A DNA stretch of 64,000 nucleotides. Origin: UBA822 sp965249775. GTDB lineage: Bacteria > Gemmatimonadota > Gemmatimonadetes > Longimicrobiales > Gaopeijiaceae. The notes beneath the pieces are model-generated. The model was not told the DNA's origin, searched no databases, and saw nothing but the letters and a program-made list of their open reading frames with translations. The stretch spans positions 2,852,001-2,916,000 of the forward strand of contig OZ252253.1 of NCBI GenBank assembly GCA_965249775.1, written 5' to 3'. The position numbers and the translations under genes were made by a program. Each line of letters opens with the position of its first letter. Position 1 is the first letter of the stretch. This document shows positions 8,568 to 17,236 of the stretch, piece after piece.

Positions 8568-8603
8568 ACCGTTAGTATACTACGGTATAACCGACCGAGG
8601 CAA
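8566..8603 (-). promoter_or_regulatory. Toxin-antitoxin promoter with overlapping operator palindrome
   Basis: On the minus strand TTGCCT (8603-8598), an 18-base spacer and TATACT (8579-8574) form a sigma-70-like promoter whose start point would fall at or next to the antitoxin ATG (8567). The palindrome at 8566-8588, ATACCG T TAGTATACTA CGGTAT, has one unpaired T and covers the -10 box and the start codon. Confidence 0.6.
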
Positions 8604-8749
8604 GTGCGCCAACAAGCATTACCGGCTGTCGGTCGCTGCTGACGAGGTCGGCACCGGGCTCGCGCGTTTCGCTTGAGCTCGGCACATTGTTCTGTCGCGG
8701 TCTGCGCTCTAACGGAGCATTTGTGGCTGAGAAGTCGGTTGTGAACGGG

Positions 8750-8766
8750 TGGCTGGTAACCAGCCA
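8750..8766. promoter_or_regulatory. Perfect short palindrome in the 8568-8824 gap
   Basis: TGGCTGGT A ACCAGCCA is an 8-base inverted repeat around one central base. It lies between the toxin-antitoxin pair and the small gene at 8825. It could be an operator. Nothing else recognisable is seen in this gap. Confidence 0.35.
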
Positions 8767-8824
8767 GCACACGGCCGAGCTCCTCATGGCAGGGGCCCCA
8801 GAGTCGAACGACGCCACCTAAGAG

Positions 8825-9049
8825 ATGATTCGATTCGACGTATTTGGACGTCTCGTAGGGGTGACGAGGGAGGACGGCGGCTGGACCGCCGTCTTTCTTG
8901 GAAGCGAGGGCAAGCACCGGGCCGGGCCCGCGATCCCGCCTTCACTGTCCGAGTCAGAACTGGAGACCTTTCTGGCAGACCTCTTCCATGAGTCAGCCCG
9001 TCCGCACAAGCCAAATGTGATCCGCCTCGGGTCAGACGGGGAGGGCTAG
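8825..9049 (+). CDS. Small conserved protein of unknown function (DUF7661-like)
   Basis: 74 residues. The sequence opens MIRFDVFGRLVGVTREDGGW and ends ETFLADLFHESARPHKPNVIRL. This pattern, with a beta-rich start and a C-terminal DLFHE helix, resembles small conserved proteins I associate with DUF7661, but the assignment is from memory. There is no signal peptide or membrane segment. No clear ribosome binding site precedes the ATG. It sits next to a toxin-antitoxin pair, a common setting for small mobile genes. No function can be given. Confidence 0.6.
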   Translation: MIRFDVFGRLVGVTREDGGWTAVFLGSEGKHRAGPAIPPSLSESELETFLADLFHESARPHKPNVIRLGSDGEG

Positions 9050-9150
9050 GACAACTCTTTTAGTCCAGAGGGCGATGATAGAACGATGATAACGACCCGG
9101 TATAGTGGCCATCTCAACGTCCTGGCGTCACCACTACCGGAGGAAGGCTC

Positions 9151-10062
9151 ATGAAAGCCCAGCCAGTCCAGTCCCTTCCACTTGCCCTCTTCACGCCGCC
9201 GTACAGCCGGCTAGAGGCACTCCGCCGGGATGACCGTCGCTTCACACAACCCCCCAGCCCGGGCACGGGACTCGTTTGGCAGCTCAGCCTTGGAAGCTGG
9301 AGCCGTGTATTCGAGGTCGTCCGCCGTCGTCCACCCGGGATGGCCCTCATCGTCATCCTGCCAGCGAGCGTCGATCTCGATGCGGCGCCGGAGCTGCTGA
9401 GGGTAGTCGAGGCATGCCGCCCTCACAGCATCTTGCCTTTCCATCGTGAGCCACACGTGGATGATCTCAGCGAGCTCCTGAGGCGAGAGCCTGAGGACCT
9501 CTCCGTGGAGATCATGGACTATCTGCAGTGGCGTGGCATCAATGTGGACATCGAGATCCGGCAGCTGATTCGAAAAACCATTGCCCTCTCGTCGGAGTTG
9601 CGCACCATCACTGCGCTCGCTCGATCCCTCTACCTCTCCAGACGGGCTCTCGGACGGCGATTCCTGACCAACGGCCTGCCCGTGCCATCGCATTGGCTGC
9701 ACTTCGGTCGGGTGTTACGTGCCGCCCTGAAGCTCCAAGGCTCGGCGGTAACCTTGGCAGAGGCCGCCAGCCGACTGGGATATCCCGACGGCTTCGCATT
9801 ATCGAACCAAATGCACCGGCTCGTGGGCGTGCGCCCTTCCGACGCACGGCGTTGCCTGGGATGGGATTGGCTGGTAGAGGCATGGATCCACACGGAAGCG
9901 GTAAGCGGTGGCTTCTCGAGCGATATGTGCCGTACATTGACCAGGAACTTCAGCCTGGCCCCACTTCAGCGCGGCACGGCTGACTCTGAAGAAAAGAAGG
10001 AAACTGGAATTCCGAGCCGGCCTCCCCCCCGGCCCCACCGTAAGGAGCGGTCCCCGGCGTAA
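9151..10062 (+). CDS. AraC-type HTH transcriptional regulator
   Basis: 303 residues. The C-terminal half holds the two helix-turn-helix units of AraC proteins: ITALARSLYLSRRALGRRFL and AVTLAEAASRLGYPDGFALSNQMHRLVGVRPSDARR. The N-terminal part (about 130 residues) has no clear sensor-domain signature; it looks like a degenerate receiver-like or alpha/beta domain. The last 40 residues are low-complexity Pro and Arg. It lies 13 bases upstream of the SARP-like ATPase gene, so they are probably co-transcribed and act together. Confidence 0.8.
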   Translation: MKAQPVQSLPLALFTPPYSRLEALRRDDRRFTQPPSPGTGLVWQLSLGSWSRVFEVVRRRPPGMALIVILPASVDLDAAPELLRVVEACRPHSILPFHREPHVDDLSELLRREPEDLSVEIMDYLQWRGINVDIEIRQLIRKTIALSSELRTITALARSLYLSRRALGRRFLTNGLPVPSHWLHFGRVLRAALKLQGSAVTLAEAASRLGYPDGFALSNQMHRLVGVRPSDARRCLGWDWLVEAWIHTEAVSGGFSSDMCRTLTRNFSLAPLQRGTADSEEKKETGIPSRPPPRPHRKERSPA

Positions 10063-10075
10063 GAGACCAGGTGTG

Positions 10076-13000
10076 ATGAACTCGATATCCCTTGCGACTG
10101 AGCCGAGCCAAGTGAGCGCTCAAGCGAACACCGGTGATTCCCAGCCCATCGACGTGCGTCTCTTCGGTGGCCCGGTGGTACGCGTAGAAGGCGAGGCGAT
10201 CAAGCTATCGAGGTATCAGTCGTACCTGGTGGCTCTGGTTTTCGGACACGGAGAGGAGGGGATCTCGCGTTCCCGCGCGATCGAATTCATGTGGGATGAG
10301 CCAGACGGGGTTCACCAGCGTCATCGATTGAGTCAGGTGTTGTATGGGCTCAACAAGAAGTGCGGTCGGAAGATCATGCGGGACGACGGGGGGGTTCTAC
10401 TGATCGACGTCGCCGATGGGTCGTGCGATCTAACACAGGTTCTGCAATCGGCTGGAAACCAGGAATTTGACGGGCTCGATGCGCCTCGCCTGCGTGATTT
10501 CCTCTCCCGCATCGAAAATGCACCGACAGCCGCGTTCGAGCACTGGCACGAATCGTCTGCCCGACGGATCGAGGATGGCTTCACGGATGCCCTGATGAGA
10601 GCCTGCGCGAACGCGGAGCTGGCGGGGAGGTGGTCCGACCTGGGCGCTCTTCTGTCCGTGGCGGTCAAGGCCTGCGCGCCGAATGAGCTCTTTCTACAGC
10701 ATTCGATTCGCCACCTCGTCATGGTCGATAACGCCGACCACGTCCCCAGGATGGTTTCGAATTTCGCGGCCCAGTGGGAAGGAGCCTACGGAAAATCATG
10801 GCTCCCGGAGCCCACGACCTCCGAGCTGTGCGATAAGGCCAGGGAGTTCGGCCGTTCAGGACGGGACGGTGGTGCCGCGGTCGGCAGTACTCCGCTGGTC
10901 GGTCGAGAACCCGAGTTGAAGTTTCTTCATACACAGTTGACCGCATCAAAAACACAGCCACGACTCATCGTTGTGATGGGAGAAGCGGGCATCGGCAAGA
11001 CCAGGATTATCGATGAGACGATGCGGCGGATTCGCTTGGACGGTGTGCGGACACTCGCCGCCCGGGGAGCCGAGTTCGAGGACTGCATTCCGCTCAACCC
11101 GATCATCGATGTACTGCAGCAGCTGTCGGAAGAGGATCTTGCTGCGCTCGGTGAGCCGTGGGTGACGGTGCTTCGAGGCCTCATGCCGAGAGCGCACGGA
11201 GCATCCGAGAAAATCATGCCGCCTCCCCTCCGACCGTTGAGCTTATCGCGACGCTTGATGGAGGCCTTCCTCTTACTGTTCGAACATCTCTCGAGACGCG
11301 AGCCCCTTACTCTATTCCTCGACGACGTACACTGGATGGACGAAACCACACTCGCGGTCGTTCAGTTCGTGAGGCGGAGGGCCAAGGGAGATCTCACGAT
11401 AATCCTCGTGATGACCACCGAGTTGATCCAGAAGCGCGCTTGCGTCCAGAAATTTCTGACCTCGATCAACGGGGAGTACGAGCACCTGGCCGTGGAGGGA
11501 CTCGATCCAGAAGCCGCCGAGGCAATCGTGGATCATCTCACGAAGGGATGCCTACCATCCCGAACGCTGGACTCGATCTGCGCTTTGGGTGCCGGAAACG
11601 CCTTCTATCTCTCCGAGCTGGCAGCCGAAGCCAACGCAGGAAGGATGGAGTTCACTGCAGAGCCCGACGAGCCCGCGGTCCCTCCGTCTGTGCAGAATCT
11701 CCTCCAACCCAGATTAGCGAAGCTTTCCACAGATGCTCACAACCTGCTTGCCGTTCTCGCCGTCTCGGGGCAGGCACAGCCCCTCGCCGACGCGGCAACG
11801 ATGCTCGACAAGGCGCCGAACACCCTCGTCGAGGCAAGCGAGGAGCTGCTGGGTTCCCGACTGGTGCTCGAAAACGAAGCAGGGTGTCGTATCGGACATC
11901 CTCTCGTTCGCAGGGCCGTGTATGACTCCCTCAGCCTCGCGCGGCGGCGCATTCTGCATGAACAAGTGGCCCAATTTCTCACGGCCGACGACGAAGCGAA
12001 CTGGGGCGCCTTGGCGATGCACTTCGACAGAGCCGGCAAGGCGGCGGCGGCCGTCAAATACTCACTGCTCGCCGCAGGCTTCGCGGAGCAATCGGGTGCG
12101 ATTCCGGAGGCCATCGTGCACTTGTCCATTGCTCGGCGGAACCAAGCGGATGCCGAATTGGCAAGTGAAATCCTCTGGAGGTTGGGGCGCCTCCATTACC
12201 TCCGCCAAGACTTGGCGACCGCGGCTCCCTCTCTAGGGCTCGCCTGTGAAGGTTTGAGAGCGGCCGGCCGGCGAAGCGAAGCTTGGGAGGCCGAGCTCGA
12301 GCAAACGGATTGCCTCCTTCGCCTCAACCCAGCCTTGACTACCGACCTCTTGGCCAGGCTACACGAGATGGAATCGATCCTAAGCGCCGAGGGGGAATCA
12401 GAGGCCTATGCCAAGGCGTTGGACATCGAAATTCACGCATTGGACCAGAAAGTCGACGTCCCTGCGATTCGAGCAAAGCTCGAGGAGGCAGATGCGCTGA
12501 GTAAAGTCGGCACACCCCGTGCACAATGCAGGGCCCATTGTACGTTGGCGTTACACCAACTCTACGGTGTGCCCGAACTGGCCCTCGCGAGTGCTCGCAA
12601 GGCAGTCGCGTTGGCAAAGACTCACGACCTGGTCGCTGAGAGACCGATCGCAATAAATCGGCTGATCTTTGTCCTAAATTATCAGGGCCTTATGGCCTCC
12701 ACCGGGGGGCTGGACCTCCTTGCCGACGCAGAAGGGGCGGCGGAGCTCACGGGCGATCTACTACATAGGTTCCACCTTCGGCAAAATCGGGGCGTATGGC
12801 ACCTGGATGCCGGCAACTACGACGCGGCGGCGGTCGCCTTCGGTGAAGCGAGAGAAATGGTCGAGAGCCGGGACTCCGAAGCCGAAAGTGCTCTTCTCGA
12901 CGTCAATTGTGGCGAGCTCAACCTGGGACTGGGAGAAATCTCCAAAGCCTCGGAGTGTTTCGAACGCGTGATGAGTCAGGATCCGGCGTCTGTACCGGCG

Positions 13001-13378
13001 AGCCTCTCCCTCACCGCCGAAGCCGGTTTGGGAATGTGCGAACTTCACGCGGGCCATTTGCGGCAGGCGGTTACGAGAAACGACCTCCTGCGATTCCCAG
13101 ACTTTTGGTCCTTCGACCCGACAATACCGGTCACGTTCCGCGCTCGCGTTCGTCGCTGCCATGGTGACCTGCCGGGCGCATTAGCATTACTGCGGACGAC
13201 CGCTGAACAAGTCGAAACAAGGTTCCCCTTGAGTTGGATCAAACTTGGCATGGAGGAAGTTCGACTCCTACGTACGACGGACCAAGCCTCGGCAATGCGG
13301 CTGGCCCGGGATGTTTCAAAAAGGGCCATACACTTGGGGCTAGCGCATCAGTGCCAGAGAATTCAAGCCCTCATGTAG
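10076..13378 (+). CDS. Large SARP-like AAA ATPase regulator with TPR-type C-terminus
   Basis: 1,100 residues from ATG 10076; the preceding GTG at 10073 is equally possible. The N-terminus (about residues 20-115) is a winged-helix domain like those of SARP/BTAD regulators (DVRLFGGPVVRVEGEAIKLS, HRLSQVLYGLNKK), followed by a helical BTAD-like part. An AAA/STAND ATPase domain follows: VGREPELKFL, Walker A GEAGIGKTR near residue 300 and Walker B LFLDDVHWMD near 410. The C-terminal half is helical repeats (TPR-like). This layout matches signal-transduction ATPases of the AfsR/MalT type. The ligand and regulon are unknown. It follows the AraC gene closely and converges with the HD-GYP gene. Confidence 0.85.
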   Translation: MNSISLATEPSQVSAQANTGDSQPIDVRLFGGPVVRVEGEAIKLSRYQSYLVALVFGHGEEGISRSRAIEFMWDEPDGVHQRHRLSQVLYGLNKKCGRKIMRDDGGVLLIDVADGSCDLTQVLQSAGNQEFDGLDAPRLRDFLSRIENAPTAAFEHWHESSARRIEDGFTDALMRACANAELAGRWSDLGALLSVAVKACAPNELFLQHSIRHLVMVDNADHVPRMVSNFAAQWEGAYGKSWLPEPTTSELCDKAREFGRSGRDGGAAVGSTPLVGREPELKFLHTQLTASKTQPRLIVVMGEAGIGKTRIIDETMRRIRLDGVRTLAARGAEFEDCIPLNPIIDVLQQLSEEDLAALGEPWVTVLRGLMPRAHGASEKIMPPPLRPLSLSRRLMEAFLLLFEHLSRREPLTLFLDDVHWMDETTLAVVQFVRRRAKGDLTIILVMTTELIQKRACVQKFLTSINGEYEHLAVEGLDPEAAEAIVDHLTKGCLPSRTLDSICALGAGNAFYLSELAAEANAGRMEFTAEPDEPAVPPSVQNLLQPRLAKLSTDAHNLLAVLAVSGQAQPLADAATMLDKAPNTLVEASEELLGSRLVLENEAGCRIGHPLVRRAVYDSLSLARRRILHEQVAQFLTADDEANWGALAMHFDRAGKAAAAVKYSLLAAGFAEQSGAIPEAIVHLSIARRNQADAELASEILWRLGRLHYLRQDLATAAPSLGLACEGLRAAGRRSEAWEAELEQTDCLLRLNPALTTDLLARLHEMESILSAEGESEAYAKALDIEIHALDQKVDVPAIRAKLEEADALSKVGTPRAQCRAHCTLALHQLYGVPELALASARKAVALAKTHDLVAERPIAINRLIFVLNYQGLMASTGGLDLLADAEGAAELTGDLLHRFHLRQNRGVWHLDAGNYDAAAVAFGEAREMVESRDSEAESALLDVNCGELNLGLGEISKASECFERVMSQDPASVPASLSLTAEAGLGMCELHAGHLRQAVTRNDLLRFPDFWSFDPTIPVTFRARVRRCHGDLPGALALLRTTAEQVETRFPLSWIKLGMEEVRLLRTTDQASAMRLARDVSKRAIHLGLAHQCQRIQALM

Positions 13379-13400
13379 CAACACGTCCGTCGGCATCGGC

Positions 13401-14789
13401 TTAATCTTGCAAGGTCCGACGTCGTCGTTCGGGTGTGAGTTGGTAAGCCCCGCTGGCGGGGCTTCCATGGATCGTCTCCGGCACATTCAATCCGTCTGCT
13501 AGTATCTCGTCGGCGTGGTCGGCGACGATCGTGCACCCCAGGATCGCGTGGATCACACCGGGATCGAACTGCGTACCGGAGAACTCAACCAGCTCCGCCC
13601 GAACGAGTGGTAATGGAAGCGCCTTTCGATAGGGTCGGTCGGACAGCATCGCGTCTATCGCATCCGCCACCTTGATGATTCGAGCGCCCACAGGGATCTC
13701 GTTTCCGATCAGTCCGTGGGGATACCCTCTGCCGTCCACGCGCTCATGATGGTGTCGAACCGCACCGAGCACGGCTTCCGGGAAGGACGAAAGTGACTCG
13801 AGCAGTTCCACGCCCATCGTTACATGTGATTGGATCATCCTCCGCTCGAGCACGCTGAGTGGCCCCTCCTTCCGGAGGATCTCCAAGTAGATCTCGTCGA
13901 TCTTTCCGATGTCATGAAGCAGGGCCGCCGTCTCGACATCCTTGGCCTGTCTGCTCGAGAGCCCCATGGCTTCGGCAATCCTACGAGACAACATCGAGAC
14001 ACGCTGCGAATGGCCTGAAGTGTACGGATCCCGAACATCGATGGCCTTGACCAGAGCCTTCAAGAGATTTGCGCTTACTTTTTGAAGCTCGTTGTTCCTG
14101 TGGTAGGCCACTCGAAAAAACAAAAGAGGGAGAATGATGAGAAGGAAGCCGGCAATCTTGTATTCCATATAGAGAATTGCCATGAGAATCGCGATCGGAC
14201 TAATGAGAAGATCGTAAAACAGGTTCGTACCCGAGCGCCCTATGGCAAGTCTCCATACCCTCGAGAAGGGCATGTCCTCACTGACAGCAATGGCAATGGC
14301 CACAGCGCCTTGATTGACCGTCAGGAAAACCACGCCGAACGCGATGATTTGCAAGCCCTGAACGTCCAACGGGGTGTCGGCTACTGCTTGTGGAACACCG
14401 CCGAGCTCTCGAAACACGAGGCCCGCCACAAACGTCGACAGCAGATATTGACTGATGTTGAAGGTTGCTTTGATCGGTTCGTTTCGGCGAATGAGGACCT
14501 CACCAAAGGAGCCAATAGCACCATAGAAAATGAGTGCGGCAACGGGCCCGAAGAGCAGGACGCACGCAAGGAGCGGCAAGAAGCTGATCGACGAACTGCC
14601 TTCGTTTCCTCCGACCTTGACTGGAAGCGAAACGGACTCTGAGACGAGACCCAGTATGATGAGGGATAAGAGGCCCGTCCAAGCCTCCGTAGACAGGACA
14701 TCCAGGCCCGTCCAGTCCACCAAAAAAAGGGAAGCCGCGGCAAGTGCCGTGACAAACCCGACGTACACCCGTATCGAGGTGCTCTGCAT
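13401..14789 (-). CDS. Membrane HD-GYP domain protein, predicted c-di-GMP phosphodiesterase
   Basis: 462 residues from ATG 14789 (26 codons inside the longest frame), with GGGGGGA upstream. About 220 N-terminal residues form six or more transmembrane helices, a sensor region. The HD-GYP domain shows HSQRVSMLSRRIAEAMGL, the HD pair in LLHDIGK, and HHERVDGRGYPHGL with the GYP motif, then DAIDAMLSDRPYR. Active HD-GYP proteins degrade cyclic di-GMP; the metal ligands seem present. It converges with the SARP-like regulator and may connect that block to c-di-GMP signalling. Confidence 0.92.
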   Translation of the reverse strand: MQSTSIRVYVGFVTALAAASLFLVDWTGLDVLSTEAWTGLLSLIILGLVSESVSLPVKVGGNEGSSSISFLPLLACVLLFGPVAALIFYGAIGSFGEVLIRRNEPIKATFNISQYLLSTFVAGLVFRELGGVPQAVADTPLDVQGLQIIAFGVVFLTVNQGAVAIAIAVSEDMPFSRVWRLAIGRSGTNLFYDLLISPIAILMAILYMEYKIAGFLLIILPLLFFRVAYHRNNELQKVSANLLKALVKAIDVRDPYTSGHSQRVSMLSRRIAEAMGLSSRQAKDVETAALLHDIGKIDEIYLEILRKEGPLSVLERRMIQSHVTMGVELLESLSSFPEAVLGAVRHHHERVDGRGYPHGLIGNEIPVGARIIKVADAIDAMLSDRPYRKALPLPLVRAELVEFSGTQFDPGVIHAILGCTIVADHADEILADGLNVPETIHGSPASGAYQLTPERRRRTLQD

Positions 14790-15019
14790 GCGTGAAAGTC
14801 CCCCCCGACTGGCCGGTTTACCAACCTGCGACGCCTTCGAGCTCCAGCAATTCTCCAAAGAGCTCAAACAACCAAAGCAGAAAGTTCACAGCTGCACCTC
14901 CTTTCGTCGGTGTCAGCTTCTACCGCCCAAGAAGCTGCGGTCGCTTCGCTCGCTTTCCGCTCCGCTCTTGGCCCGTCGAGGGGGTCTCCCTTTTTATTGT
15001 GAGTCCTGCGGGTCTCCGC

Positions 15020-15745
15020 TCAAATTCTGCCTCGGACCCAACGGTCCGCGGCCTGTAGCGTGCCCAATATGACAGCCCTATCGACTGTATCTTCAACGGC
15101 CGCAGCCCCCGCGAGGGCCGTGACCGACCGTCCGTGAATCGCATGTACGGCAACCAAGATGTACTGACCGTCGAACGCGTCGACGGTTTTCACTCCGTCT
15201 ACTGACAACGCTACTTCACCCTCACCGGCGAAGGCAACGATCGCCTTCCCGATGGCGGCCAGCGTCGCCGCGGCCGTGGTCTCGAGTCTCGCCCGAGGTA
15301 AGGCGGCCCCAGTCGCTTCGCCCTCAAACTGCTCGCCACCAAACTCCACGGTCACGCCGATCCGCGCTCGGTGCCCTCTCTCCGTGTCGACCCGGTGGGT
15401 CACGAAGAGAAACCGCCTCTCGACGGGCGGGCCTCCGAAGTCGAAAGCCGTCACCGCCGGTCCCGACTCTTCGCCCGTCTGGGCGACCGACACCTTTCGG
15501 TGGTCGATCTTCAAACCAAAGTGAGCCAGCAGCGCCGACTCCACGTTCCGGACCGACTGCTTCGCCGTAACATCCCCCTCCGTGAGGAGGTGGATCTCCT
15601 CGATACTCCCACCGGGCCGAGCCACGACTCGCGCAGACACGACGCCCTTCAACGAATTGAGAAGGGTCTCGGCCCCCTCGATACTCCACTCGGGTTTCGC
15701 GGTTTGCTCCGGATCCACTATTCGGCGGGTCCGAGGAAGGACCAT
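15020..15745 (-). CDS. Conserved protein of unknown function upstream of the HD-GYP gene
   Basis: 241 residues, no signal peptide or membrane helix. The first 90 residues carry LLNSLKGVVSARVVARPGGS and ESALLAHFGLKIDHRKVSVAQ, a pattern I recall from uncharacterised bacterial proteins. The C-terminal part (residues 130-225) is alanine-rich: RARLETTAAATLAAIGKAI, then VAVHAIHGRSVTALAGAA. No catalytic residues can be named. It is transcribed in the same direction as the HD-GYP gene, about 230 bases ahead of it. Confidence 0.65.
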   Translation of the reverse strand: MVLPRTRRIVDPEQTAKPEWSIEGAETLLNSLKGVVSARVVARPGGSIEEIHLLTEGDVTAKQSVRNVESALLAHFGLKIDHRKVSVAQTGEESGPAVTAFDFGGPPVERRFLFVTHRVDTERGHRARIGVTVEFGGEQFEGEATGAALPRARLETTAAATLAAIGKAIVAFAGEGEVALSVDGVKTVDAFDGQYILVAVHAIHGRSVTALAGAAAVEDTVDRAVILGTLQAADRWVRGRI

Positions 15746-16176
15746 GCCGGCCAGTCGTTTTTGCTCGCCACTCTACCGGCAATCCGTCCAGCGTACATGG
15801 CTAGCGAACCCGCGACCTCCTTTGCGTGAGTTCTCCCTGTCATTCTTTCCATGTCGAAAATTGTCGCGGGCGCGACCCGTCAATGGGTCGGCTCCGATAC
15901 CAAGGGGGGCAATTGAGGCTCCTCATAAGAAGGCCCCGGAGGGCCCCTGTCAAGCATTTTGTTTTTTCCGGAAACATTTGACGCCGGAAGCTGCCGCCTA
16001 GGCTCTGAGATGGCTTAGGGGTGCGACAGTAGATTAGGATCGAAAATAGGAAACACTTGGAGTTCCGTTCCGGGTTGCCGCACCATTCATCAATCTGGAC
16101 ACACTGTGAGCAGTTGGTATAGACTAGACGATACGGGTGAACCCATCGAAGCTCGCCTCAACAGGACCCCGAATCC
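15746..16176. other. Intergenic region without a recognisable gene
   Basis: A 431-base gap between the divergent genes at 15020-15745 and 16177-16935. It holds a short GC hairpin (GGCCC CGGA GGGCC near 15933) followed at some distance by a T-rich stretch, and an inverted TCCGG/CCGGA pair. It probably contains the promoters of both flanking genes, but I cannot place them with confidence. Confidence 0.4.
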
Positions 16177-16935
16177 ATGGTGAAATCCGACGGTGCAGTC
16201 GCACTAGTGTTCGGCTTCTCCCTCTTCCTGGGGGCCTGCGCCTCGAGCGGCTCCGTCGAGCCAGTGCAGGGCCCATTGGTCCTCCCACGGGTGACGCAGA
16301 GGGGGGTGCAGACGGACGACCAGGTGGTCATCGCCTTCTACACGGCAGCCGGAGTAGAAGTGACTGAGGTCTCGGGTGAGCGTACCGTCGATCCCAACGG
16401 TGAGATCTTTCTTCCCTTCCTCGGGACGGTCCCCGTGAGCGGTTTGGAGACCGCGGGCATCCGCAGGCTCTTGGTGGACCGTTATAGCGCACTCTATTCG
16501 GATCCGGTCGTCGAGGTCGTCACGCACGTCAACGTGAACATCACGGGCGCCGTCAGAGATGCGGGCCAGTTCTTTCTCCCACCTTCGGCGACGTTGGTCG
16601 ACGCCCTGGCTCGTGCCGGCGGCGTGACATCCGAAGTCGAATTCTCGGGTGGGGCGTCCGATCCGAGCAAGGTTCGCCTCGTCCGCGACGGCGTGGGCAC
16701 GGTGATCGACATGCGTCCCCTCGAGGCACGCCCGCAGGTGCTCGACCTCCGGGTCCAGTCGGGTGATTGGCTCTATGTGCCCAAGGCTGCCCCGCTCCCA
16801 AGTGAGAGAGCAGGTTGCTTTCTGGGGGAGCATAATCAGCACACTCTTCACCGCGGCATCTCTTGTCATCCTGATCCAGAACCAAAACCCCTAGTCCGAC
16901 GAGCGGGGCCGAGCCGGCCCCTCGGCCGCACCTAG
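16177..16935 (+). CDS. Polysaccharide export lipoprotein (Wza-like), frameshifted C-terminus
   Basis: The frame gives 252 residues. The N-terminus is a lipoprotein signal (FSLFLGACASS). The Poly_export domain follows (VTEVSGERTVDPNGEIFLPFLGTVPV, then DPVVEVVTHVNVNITGAV), then an SLBB-like domain (GQFFLPPSATLVDALARAGG). Such proteins help exopolysaccharide or capsule chains cross the outer membrane. After VPKAAP the frame reads nonsense-like sequence, whereas the +1 frame from 16793 encodes RSQVREQV and a hydrophobic segment ending LVILIQNQNP, with stop at 16892-16894, which is the family's usual C-terminus. Removing one C from the CCCC at 16790-16793 restores it, so this is a 1-nt frameshift or a sequencing error. 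Confidence 0.85.
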   Translation: MVKSDGAVALVFGFSLFLGACASSGSVEPVQGPLVLPRVTQRGVQTDDQVVIAFYTAAGVEVTEVSGERTVDPNGEIFLPFLGTVPVSGLETAGIRRLLVDRYSALYSDPVVEVVTHVNVNITGAVRDAGQFFLPPSATLVDALARAGGVTSEVEFSGGASDPSKVRLVRDGVGTVIDMRPLEARPQVLDLRVQSGDWLYVPKAAPLPSERAGCFLGEHNQHTLHRGISCHPDPEPKPLVRRAGPSRPLGRT

Positions 16936-16989
16936 CACGGCCCCGCGGTCATGCGTCACTCCAGACCCGCTGCCGGGCCCGCCAAGTCC

Positions 16990-17017
16990 TTGACACCCCC
17001 CCGCGCAGACGTAGAGT
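16990..17017 (+). promoter_or_regulatory. Predicted sigma-70 promoter of tRNA-Asn
   Basis: TTGACA (16990-16995), a 16-base spacer and TAGAGT (17012-17017) lie about 30 bases before the tRNA gene, a good position to drive it. Confidence 0.6.
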
Positions 17018-17046
17018 TTTCTGGTTGCCTACACCAGGTCTGACGA

Positions 17047-17119
17047 TCCCGCGTAGCTCAGTTGGTAGAGCAGACGGCTGTTAACCGTCTTGTCGCTGGT
17101 TCGAGTCCAGCCGCGGGAG
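17047..17119 (+). tRNA. tRNA-Asn (anticodon GTT)
   Basis: The sequence folds as a full cloverleaf. The acceptor stem pairs TCCCGCG with CGCGGGA, with discriminator G. The D arm is AGCTCAGTTGGTAGAGC, the anticodon stem AGACGG/CCGTCT encloses the loop CTGTTAA (GTT, asparagine), and the T arm carries GGTTCGAGTCC. No CCA is encoded. The open frame overlapping it from 17090 is spurious upstream of the true start at 17237. Confidence 0.97.
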
Positions 17120-17176
17120 TTTTCTTCGAGATGGTCCGGCGCCATGCACCCGGGGTGTCGGGCCGTTCTTCTCTGT

Positions 17177-17210
17177 TATATTGGCGCTGCACCTATACTG
17201 GCGCTGCAAC
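17177..17210. repeat. Tandem direct repeat, period 17 bp
   Basis: TATATTGGCGCTGCACC (17177-17193) is followed directly by TATACTGGCGCTGCAAC (17194-17210). It lies between tRNA-Asn and the alpha-oxoamine synthase gene. Each copy starts with a -10-like TATAnT. Confidence 0.85.
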
Positions 17211-17236
17211 GAAACGCACGTCGGATGGAGGGCTCG

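Noticed and set aside
8568..9049. Possible integron cassettes (toxin-antitoxin pair and small gene)
   Set aside because: I looked for attC-type sites with RYYYAAC and GTTRRRY ends in the gaps near 8610-8720 and found none that pair convincingly. No integrase is seen.
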